A stretch of 24,148 nucleotides of DNA from Physocladia obscura (Eukaryota; Chytridiomycota; Chytridiomycetes; Chytridiales; Chytriomycetaceae): assembly GCA_027596945.1 (NCBI GenBank), contig JADGJH010000175.1:1-24148 (forward strand). Reading direction: 5' to 3'. Below the pieces are notes generated by a model. The model ran no database searches. It was not told the DNA's origin and worked only from the letters and a program-made list of their open reading frames with translations. Shown here one piece after another: positions 1 through 8,821 of the stretch (position 1 is the stretch's first letter; every line of letters starts with the position of its first letter). Position numbers and translations under genes: made by a program.

Positions 1-270
1 TTTATTGTAATAATGGTCATGGTCAATTAGTTGACGTTGGAGCAAAATAAAGTATATTGTAAATAGCAAATTATAAATGTAAATGTATATTTAGAGTATT
101 TATTGTGTGTTTCAACATTGGAGAGCCAAGTGACTTGGAGTTGTTGCTAGCAGAAGTGTCTTTGACATCCAAAGACTGGTTGGCATTATTGTTTTTGATC
201 ATGTTTTTGTGGAATATGTTTTACCAGAAACTCTTTCTTATGTGGTGAAAAAATTTGCTTGCAAACTATT
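1..270. other. AT-rich gene-free stretch
   Basis: No open reading frame with coding character, splice-phase continuity or recognisable domain is seen on either strand. The stretch leads directly into the 15-bp tandem repeat. It looks like ordinary non-coding or decayed repeat DNA. Confidence 0.5.
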
Positions 271-360
271 TGAACATTTAGAATTCAAACATTTAGAATT
301 TGAACATTTAGAATTTGAACATTTAGAATTTGAACATTTAGAATTTGAACATTTAGAATT
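271..360. repeat. 15-bp tandem repeat, six copies
   Basis: Six head-to-tail copies of TGAACATTTAGAATT occupy this interval exactly. Five are identical; copy 2 (286-300) differs only in starting CA instead of TG, creating a GAATTC site at the junction. The near-perfect identity suggests recent expansion by slippage or unequal exchange. The array is AT-rich and lies outside any gene. Confidence 0.95.
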
Positions 361-654
361 TTGATTTTTTAACAATGATCACAATGGGGGAAAAATTTAA
401 CAAGAAAAGCCCTAGCAATTCATTCAATGACAGGAAATATTGGCTATTGTGCCCAATCACTTTCCTATGATAGTGCAGAATCTGCAAAAGCAGCAAGTAG
501 CTTAAGTCAGCTTTCTGCTGTGGAGGGATCTGTTTCAAATGATGATGGCTCAAGTTCACTCATATTGACGCCATCCTTAAGTTCTTTGTCAGACTGTTCA
601 TTTTTCAAAATTAGAATTTTGTAAAGTCAAGTGGAGAAGTGGAGGACATTTGAG
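361..654. other. gene-free stretch with a short Ser-rich open frame
   Basis: A 65-codon open frame runs 427-624 (+), Ser/Leu-rich, with no domain and no support from splice sites. It may be chance or a relic of a mobile-element gene. Nothing else is recognised. Confidence 0.3.
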
Positions 655-867
655 AGATTTTGCAAAAAAGAATTCTTTGTGAGAATTCACTGTGGGACCA
701 CATGAAATTCCTTAAAACAAAGTTTGACAAAACAAATACCAAATGCTTAAATGAAAAAGTACTTTATAAGAATTTCTGATAAGGATTTTGTTTCATTAAG
801 AGAAATTCTAAGAATTTCATGTGGTCTCACAGTGAATTCTCACAAGGAATTCCTTTTTGCAAAATCT
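655..867. mobile_element. MITE-like element with 58-59 bp terminal inverted repeats
   Basis: The left arm (655-713) and right arm (810-867) are reverse complements with three substitutions, all transitions, and one 1-base gap. Both begin AGATTTTGCAAAA outward. A 96-bp AT-rich spacer without a transposase separates them, giving a 213-bp unit of the size expected for a non-autonomous foldback or MITE. Similarity stops abruptly at the outer ends. I could not see a convincing target-site duplication in the flanks, so the superfamily is not assignable. Confidence 0.75.
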
Positions 868-2210
868 TTCCATTACTGTGATCAGTGCTGCAAGTGTGTT
901 AATTTTTCAAATAAAACTTATAGTACAAAAGCAAAGCCAAAAATAACAATAACAAAAAAAGGGGAAGGAGTCAGCAATAGAAAGTGAACAGGAGCAACTA
1001 GTTCAAGAGTCAACACAGCCACATGATGCCAAGAAAATATGTGTTAAAATTTCATCAGTACTACCTTGTAAGTTCTTTACTTTTGATTGAAAATGACGAC
1101 CATTTTTTCTAGTATTTTCACAAATTTTGGGTGAAGTTGAAGCCAAAGGAAATTCTGATTATCCTCTGTAATATTCTTCCAAAAAATAGAGTGACTGTAG
1201 TGTAAATCAACTGGCAACTCAATTGGCTACAGTGTTGTAGACAGAAGTTTATCTCATCAACCAAGTAATCCAGAGTCATTTAAAAATCATCTTGGAATTG
1301 TGAATGTGAATGGTAAAAATTACAGTAGCATTAAAAATACTGCTCATTATGTTGTGACAATACAAAACAAAGAGCCCTGGAAAAAATGTATTGTTATTTG
1401 CAAAAGTCTTTTGTAAAAAGGGTTTCTCTGTTTTTGTTTCACCATTTTATTTCTGAAAAAGTCATTGCATTTTTGGTTTTGTGTTTCATTTCCCAGAAAA
1501 AATAAAAAAGAACTATATTTATCATTTTTTATTTCTTTGTGCTTTTTCTTCATTTATTTAAACTTTAAAAAATAATTTAGTAAAAATGAATGATGACAAA
1601 AAGATTGATAATGATTTTATCAAAATTGTACAGTATTTGATTTCTGAAAAAATTTACAGATCATTAATAAAAAAAAAGAAGCTTCTCAGAAAAAAAGAAT
1701 TCTTCAATCATGGGTGCACAATATCAAGTGGACGGCGACATGCCGTTTGTTTGCTGCAGTGTTGTGTTTGTGAAAAAAGTGGTGCAACTTTCAATTTCTT
1801 GAAAGTTTTTTTTAGCAACTACCAGTATCACTTTATTATTGATAAAGTTAAACTTGGGCATATTTTGCAACAAAGCAAAGTACCAAGTCTTTTGAGTAGA
1901 TTTCCAGTCTCTGCAATTGATAGGTGCAAGACAGCAGCTTCAATTGCTAAATAAATTGAAATTACTACCAAAAAGCCAGAAAAATCAACCAGAGGACGAA
2001 GCAGCATTTAGAACCTGAGGATGAGATCAGATTTTCATGACTCATTTTTTATTTTTTCAAAAATTGTTTTTGAACCTACTGAATAATTTTTGTTTTTTCA
2101 AAGAGTTTATCTGTGGATAACCAAATTCCCTTTAGGTTGTCAATCAACCAACAACAGAAAAAAACCATTGAAACCAAAAGCGAACACAAATTGCACTGCT
2201 CCTTAAAAAG
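868..2210. other. AT-rich region with decayed ORF relics
   Basis: Several protein-like but start-less or interrupted frames lie here on the plus strand: 953-1087 (about 45 codons, Glu/Gln-rich start), 1201-1413 (71 codons, no ATG) and 1586-1954 (122 codons, Lys-rich start). None has a recognisable domain, and I found no splice arrangement joining them. They are compatible with remnants of a mobile-element protein, but this is inference. No intact gene is supported. Confidence 0.35.
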
Positions 2211-2250
2211 TAGCAAACTTGTGCAAACTTGTGCAAATTTATGCAAATTT
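2211..2250. repeat. Short 10-bp tandem repeat, four imperfect copies
   Basis: Four consecutive 10-bp units read tagcaaactt, gtgcaaactt, gtgcaaattt and atgcaaattt. This is a minor slippage-type repeat in gene-free DNA. Confidence 0.7.
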
Positions 2251-2542
2251 TGATCAACTTATTAAAAGAGAATGATTGGCATGATTTTCAGCATATTATG
2301 AGTCATGATGATTACCCTTTGAGAAAATCCAATACTGCCAGATTGGGCAACAATACCTCAATCATGTCCGGTGAGGAAGATTGGAAATTATATTATAGGT
2401 GAATAAGTACAAGACCTTGCTGAAGAACACCCATATTTTTGATGGCAGTGCATGGTATCCTTGTTGTTGAGTGGAATCTTCCAAGAACAGTCAATTTTTA
2501 TTGATTCTTGAATCTGATCAACCGATCATTGTTTGCATTCAA

Positions 2543-2566
2543 GCATTGACGCATTGACGCATTAGG
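2543..2566. repeat. Three 8-bp direct repeats next to a start codon
   Basis: GCATTGAC, GCATTGAC and GCATTAGG follow each other directly and end one base before the ATG at 2568. They would lie in the 5' leader or core promoter of the gene at 2568. Whether this is regulatory or only slippage cannot be told from sequence. Confidence 0.6.
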
Positions 2567-2567
2567 C

Positions 2568-3870
2568 ATGGATACATTGTTTGGTACGCAGACGCAAGAA
2601 GGCAGAGGGCATGGGCTTGTGCTCGTGCTTGCGGCGCGCACGGTGCGGTTTGTGGGGCGCGTGGCGGTGCCGGTGGCGCTGGGGGCGGCGGGCATCGGGC
2701 TGCTGATGCTCGCCGTCCCCGTGGCGCTGGCCGTGGCGCCGGCCGTTGCGCTGGCTGCCTCGCCGGCCGTGGCGCTGGTGGCGGCCGCGCTGCTGCTGCT
2801 GGCCGCCTTCCGCGCGCGCCTCGGCGACCCAGCTTCGTCGCGCACCGCCCGTCTCTTCGACCGCCTCGCGAGCCTCTTTGCCCCCGCGACAACGACAACC
2901 ACCGCTAATCGCACCACTACTATTCCGTTGGCTGCGCGTACTGCTTTCACCCCTGTCCCCAGCTCCAACTCGCGCTATGTTCGTCTACGCGACTTTGCCG
3001 CCTCCTGGCTACCTTTTACCTCCACCTCCGCAAGCAGCAGCAACAACAAGCTGCTCGAAGAAGGGCTCATCCCGCCCGCCTCATCTTCCTTAAATTCTTT
3101 TGCTCCTCCTCATGCCGGCTCAAATGTAAATCAAAGTTTTGTGGACTTGTCACAATCAAAAGTCGTCTTCAAGGCACTCAACCCAGCGACCGACGCGCCT
3201 CTCTTAGCTCTTTGCTCAAACTTGCTCAAGCAAAATCCTACAACATTCCAATCCATGCCTGCTTCCTCTAACCCACAACAGCAACTGCAACAGTCTACAA
3301 AACTACCTCTGGTTCGTTTGGGCCGCTCAGATCCAAACGGTCTCGAATACAAGGTTCTCTCCGTCTGGCGAAAAGATGCCAAACAGCTGTTAATTCGTCG
3401 TGACTTTTCTTCCCTTCAGCTTGAACATCTTGTTGCTTTTGCTGAGGTTAGTGCGATTGTATATAATGATTGTGTGTTTGTTCCATAAACACCTTATCTT
3501 TTTTCTATCTCACTTTCTTTCCCTTTCTTTCCCTTTTTTTTTTTGCTCTTTCGTCAGATTTTCTAATAAAACAAACAAATAGTATATGCATCCGATTGAC
3601 TCACCAGGAACTATTCGGATAGAAAAGCTTGTCACTAACCCACCATATTATCAGCCACCACAACAACAGCGACCATTATCAGCAGGCAGCCAGCCATCGC
3701 CTCTGTCATTTTCCCATCGACTTATTACTGAGATTCAACGTTTACCAAACGTCCAAAGCATTGGGGTGTGGTGTCTGACTGGCGTTGAGCCGTTTTATGA
3801 AGCTCTCGGGTTCGTGCAAGCAAAGAATGGAGAAAAGGGCCCTTGGATGGTTTGGATTGCTGGTAAATGA
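2568..3870 (+). CDS. Membrane-anchored protein with GNAT-like C-terminus
   Basis: Two exons, 2568-3446 and 3583-3870, are joined in phase 0 across a GTTAGT...TAG intron of 136 bp, giving 388 aa. Residues about 28-50 and 57-82 are two very hydrophobic Ala/Val/Leu helices, so membrane anchoring is likely. Residues about 100-240 are Ser/Pro/Asn/Gln-rich linker. The C-terminus has a GNAT-like pattern: a strand with RIEKLVTNP, a helix, the strand SIGVWCL, then EPFYEALGF, which resembles the end of N-acetyltransferase folds. However, the acetyl-CoA-binding loop (Q/R-x-x-G-x-G/A) expected after the first strand is replaced by a Pro/Gln/Ser-rich stretch, so activity is doubtful. The start is the first ATG in frame. 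The first third is extremely GC-rich compared with its surroundings. Existence of the gene is fairly secure; GNAT assignment is tentative. Confidence 0.6.
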
Positions 3871-4260
3871 TCCTTTGCAGTTTGGCTCGTTTGGCTCTAG
3901 TGTTTTACGGTGGTTCTTTTTTGTTTTTCTTCCTTTTTTTTTCTTTTTTTTTTAACATGGTACTAGTGACGTTTAATGAATGCAGCGAAAGTGAATTAAA
4001 TGAAACGGTGGGATTTGCGTCGCTGGGTTCTTGAATGTGTATACATTATACTTTAAAATACAATGAACAATAAAACAAATTTGTTGAGATTGTTTTTTCT
4101 CAAAAAATTGGCACATCAAATTTTGTGCGGACCAATTCCAGTTTGGACAGCCAAATGAGATCAAATTGAGGCAAAAATATTCGGTTGAAATTAACCCTTA
4201 GGGTATTTGAAGTTTTTGTGAAGGCATTTGCAAAGGCAAAATGGTGAAAAATAAATCAAA
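3871..4260. other. 3' flank of the GNAT-like gene
   Basis: No gene is seen. A poly-pyrimidine run lies at about 3917-3953, and an AATAAA poly(A) signal lies at 4069-4074 on the plus strand, about 200 bp after the stop; it is a plausible 3' end for the upstream gene. Confidence 0.45.
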
Positions 4261-4659
4261 GTGAAAGCTAAGTACAGAATATTTGTTGCATTGTACTCTA
4301 ACAAAAAGAGAAAGAGATTAGTAATAGTTGCCAAAAGATTTAAAATTGAACTGGCCATTATTTGCTCATGTCAAACACAACTTTACATGAACATAACAAA
4401 TTTGAAAGATCCACTAGAAGTTTGGCATACTTTACATATGTTGAGTCCCTATGGCTTTGACTGGCCAATGATTGACAGTAATTCTGTCAGGACCTGGATT
4501 GCAGGAGCACCTTCAAAAACTGCTAGAAAAATTGACAGCCCTGGGTTTATTTTTACAGTTCTACACAGGCAAGGTTATATTTTCTATTGGTGGGGAAAAA
4601 AAAAAAAAAAGACTGGAGTGTACTGTAAGCTCTGCCAACTTTATAAAATTCCACCTTAA
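4261..4659 (+). pseudogene. Possible decayed copia-type gag relic
   Basis: An open frame of about 132 codons lacking an ATG start contains, at roughly codons 28-60, a pattern (RFKIELAIICS, then ITNLKDPLEVWHTL) resembling the N-terminal part of copia-type retrotransposon gag (UBN2-like), where a hydrophobic helix is followed by an A/P-x-E-x-W motif. The frame is closed by poly-A runs and stops. A second overlapping frame (about 4472-4954) continues without similarity I can name. No LTRs, protease, integrase or reverse transcriptase are visible. Chance resemblance is a real alternative. Confidence 0.25.
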
Positions 4660-6243
4660 ACTCTTGGAAACACTCTTGGTAAAGCAGAGACTCTTCTTTC
4701 AGCTACTTTGTATTAAATCAAAAACATACAAATTTGATGACCATCTGCAACCAACCAATGTTACTGAACTGATGCTATTAAAAAAAAAAAAAGCCATTAG
4801 TACATACTTTTCCAGGTTTTTATCTTTTGTTTCCATAGAATCATGCTGGAATCAAAGCTTCTTTTGTTTTTGTGCTGTCTTGCTTTGTATGTGCCAATCT
4901 CACTTGGAATCCTTTTACTGTGAACTATGTTGCTATTTCCAAGATGACTCTTAATGGAAAAGCTACTGACATTTGTGCTTGATTCCAACAGCTACCTGGT
5001 GGGTGTTTTTGTTGTTGCTATTGTTGTTGGTGTTAATGATTTTGACCAAGAGTACTTTGGTTGAAACCATTGCCAGTCTTAATGAATTCTTGAAGCTCAA
5101 GTTGTCTGATTGTGAGTGATTGAGTACATTGTACTGATCTCACTATTATCCTTGTCATTGAGATTGTCAGTATCAAGATTATCATTATTAAGATTTTCAG
5201 CATTTGGTTGCACTGGCTTTCACTCTCATGGTTGTTGAATTGATCACTTTGCTTGTTGTTGAAGCCCTGATTGAGTTTATTGGACAGCTTAAAGTTCCCT
5301 CCAATTTTTTTTTCATCAGTCAGGCTGAGCTCACCAACTTTGTCATCTCCACTAATACTCAGCTCAATTTTACACCAGATTTCCTTGAACAGTCAAGGCC
5401 ACTGGTGGGTTTTAGTGACCTGTGCAACAAATCAAACAACTACATTTGAAATGAATAACAAACTGTTATATTTTGCAATCCTGTTTTTTTATTTTTTTTC
5501 AGCATTAAATCTGTCTGGATATGAAAAAAATAAGACACATACTTTGGATGGTAAACTTTTGTAATGAATATAAGTGCGTGAGTTTCAAACATCAAATCAG
5601 ATTCATTCAAAATAAAAATGAAACCTATAAAACAACTAACATTTCATCTGTTCTCATGGGAAGATCCTGTTATGTTAGACAGCACACAAAAGACCTCCAG
5701 TCTATCAATTTAGTCTCTTATTTTGAATAAATATTCTTTTTTTAAAAATATTGAACCACAATACAGTGAACTACTCAAAGAATTCTCAATGGTAAGTAAT
5801 CAACTTAACTTTGATCAAAGTTGTGTTGCAAATTGTCTCATGTGTTCTTGAACACCATCATTGTACTAGTTTTGAGGCCTGTCTATTCATTTGCGCCACG
5901 GGATTGAATCTCTTCAGAAGCTCTGCAAATTAGCAAATTAAAGTATCAGATTGTAATAATATAAGAAATTCCTTTACTTGTAATCTCCTGTTGACTATAA
6001 TTTGCTGTTTTGCCAGAACCTTGGGGAGAGAACATCATGTTTTTGGAGCTATCATAGGTAAAAGTGTGGAAGAGATCTTGGATGAAGTGTCTTTTTTCTT
6101 TATTTCTTTGAATCTATGATTTCAGAAATCTGTGGAGATCTATTTTTTGGTGTGAACAGATTGGTGAAAATTTATGATGGGGTTTGTGAGATTTGTCAAA
6201 ATTTGTTTGCCGATTTATTGCATTTTTCGCAGTCGGAATTCCA
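4660..6243. other. AT-rich gene-free stretch
   Basis: Short open frames occur (5204-5449, 5271-5564, 5521-5730, all plus) but none has domain character, and they overlap in different frames. Homopolymer A and T runs are common. An acceptor-like TTTTCGCAG ends at 6232, just before the LEKR1-like ATG, so a 5' leader intron of that gene may lie here. Otherwise nothing is recognised. Confidence 0.4.
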
Positions 6244-8821
6244 ATGGATCAGACAAATTTGGAAGCGATGCCAATATCAGTTCCTGTCACAACTAACTCA
6301 TCAGCAATGATAACAAGTTGTCGGCCCCTTCCTGACGACATTGCCACAATGAGCGACGGCGACACTGGCTGTCAATATTGCGGAGTGTCGTACTTACTTC
6401 TATCAAAATACAACAGAATTGTCAAACACGTGTCGACTCTTGAACAGCAGCTAGAAACTCTCAAAGTAACAAATGTTATTATATAGATCCATCTGACTTT
6501 TTGTTTTCATCAAATGCTTGGTATGCCAGGCATTTGCCATTGACTATCCAATATTGTTGGCAAAACACTCTGAGCTTGAAATTGCACACACAGAAATTTC
6601 CGCGCACGCGCAAGAACTTGCACAAGAAGCTGCACACGCCAAAGAGGAGGCTGGACGAGCTATTCGCGGACACCATGAACTTCAACTCAGATACACTCGT
6701 CTTACATATGATTTTGTATAAAAAACCTTGTTATAATTTAACAAATTAAACATACAATTTTTTCAATATCTTCAGGAATGCATGAGTCAACGTGGCCAAT
6801 GGATGGACGACAGTCTGAAAGGCCAAATCAAATTCCTAGCAAAATCTCTTTGTTACACGCGTGAAGAAATCTCTCTGATAAAGCAGCGATTGTCAGTCTT
6901 GAGAAACGAGTTTCAGACAACGTAAAATAAAAAAACACCCCAAAATAACGTTGCAAGTAATAAAATAACACAAATACACACCACACACACTACAGATTAA
7001 TTGAATCCTTAGAATCGCTAAAATCAACAACTTCACAATGGATCTACGCGAAGGTCTCTGATTTCGTAGCGTCTGCTGTTGCTGCCAATAGTCGTGTTCT
7101 CACCACACGGAATTTGGACACAACAAACTCGTTGATGACTGAAATTGAAGGATTGAAAGAAGATTTGACTGAATCGTAAGTATAATTTTTTTCCTTTTTT
7201 CCTTGACGTGTTTTTTTAACACATTACAGAGACAAACGATATAATCAGCTGCTGGAGGAAATAAAAAATACTACAGATCAGTACGAAGAGTATTTGAATT
7301 TAAATAAAGGTAAAAATAATTATAATTTGTATAATCTGTACAATTTTTTTTTGTTATTATAGAATCACATGATCAACTTTCCAAAGAACTTGAATTGGAA
7401 AACAGTGCGTTGAAAAGCTCATTAGCAGTAAGAAAATTTTTTGATATGCATTCGCACAAAATAAACAAAAAGAACAAAGCAACTCGAACAACATTACTCG
7501 ATTTTACAAACCGAAAAAACAAACGACGAGAACCGTCAAGAGTTAGAACGACAGGATCATGAGAAAACAATCAATGCATTGAAAGCAGTTATTCTTGAAT
7601 ATGAAACCAAAATTTCAACACTTCAGAAAAGTTTTGCCCAGGAACGTGCCGCAATTGACGCAGGCGGTGATTCTGTAGTCGAAAAAGTCAATAATGCGTT
7701 AGCTCAAAAAGATGTTTGGCAGAACTCCTTTATATATACATATATGCAAATATATAAACAAAAAAACGTTTGTCATTTGTACAGCTCGAAATCTACAAAC
7801 TACACAACAAGACCTCTGAACTGACCCAAACTATTACGCAAATGCGTGACGAACGTATCAAAACTATTGAAGCTCATCAAAGTAGGGTTAAACAGCTGCA
7901 AGATAAGTATATGGGCATGTTGAAAGAATCGGAAAATATTCAGGTATTCTTTATAAATAAATAAAATCAACAAATATTCAAACCAACATGAACAAAAAAA
8001 AACAAACATAGAAAAACGACATCATGCAGCAGATTCAGGAAAAATTTGAAGCCGAGAAAATAGTGCTTCTGAAAACGCAGAAATCAAATTTTCAAAAAGT
8101 AAGAAAAAACTTTTTTTTTTGATTATTACAAATATTTATAATAACTCTTTGCAGCAAATTGCAGATATTCAGCTTACGTTGCATTCCCAAATAGACGCAG
8201 CCCGACTATCGCGTGATCAAACAGCGGTTGAAGCGAAAAAAAAAATTTCGGCATTTGAATTGGAATTAACGAAAGTCAGGGCTGAAAATGAAAAACTAAA
8301 GGTGAGAAGAAAAAAAATTATAACACAGCAAGTTGAAATAAATCTTATTTTCGTTGTCTTTTATAATAATTATAACACTTTTTTATTTATTTTGTTTTCA
8401 TAAATGTGAAAAGATTCGCATTCTGTCTCTCGAAACTCAAACGCCAGTTGAACCATCAAAATTATTGGCCGCAAATGAAATTTCTCGTTTAAAAGAATTG
8501 GAATCTGAGATTACAAAGAAAAGTGCTGAAATCGGATTCCTCAAAGAAACAGTCAAAATGGAGTGTGAAGAGCGTATGCAATTGCTGGCATCGCTGGATA
8601 CGATCCAACGCGGTGTCAACTTCAATAAACCTAATTCAACAACTAGTAGCAGTACTGTCGACAATCAATCGAAATCAACAGCAAAAAATATTAAAAGTGC
8701 AAAAAAAGAAGGGTTTAGTGAAGAAACAGTATCGACTACGCAGTATCAAAAGCTAATGGCAATGGCGTCAATTAAAAAGGAACAAAAATTGAAAATTGCA
8801 GCAAAGATTAATCAAAAATAA
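6244..8821 (+). CDS. LEKR1: LEKR1-like coiled-coil protein
   Basis: Eleven exons: 6244-6465, 6530-6715, 6776-6921, 6996-7175, 7230-7309, 7363-7427, 7480-7713, 7785-7943, 8012-8098, 8155-8301 and 8414-8821. All phases agree and give 637 aa, close to the roughly 690 aa of animal LEKR1. The N-terminus carries the diagnostic motif [11 protein letters not shown] (residues 43-53, with a CxxC pair) preceded by PLPDDI; the rest is almost wholly Leu/Glu/Lys-rich heptad coiled coil, ending in a Ser/Lys-rich tail. The family is poorly characterised; its distribution suggests a cilium/flagellum role, which would fit a zoosporic fungus (inference). Intron 7 has a weak GTTTGG donor and introns 6 and 10 have A-rich acceptors, so these junctions are least certain. 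The stop codon TAA lies inside an AATAAA at 8817-8822 and overlaps the SKI2 coding end. Confidence 0.7.

Noticed and set aside
2498..2968. 156-codon open frame on the minus strand (and a 119-codon one) in the GC-rich island
   Set aside because: They are antisense shadows created by the high GC content; the plus-strand frame continues through a phase-correct intron and has membrane-helix logic.
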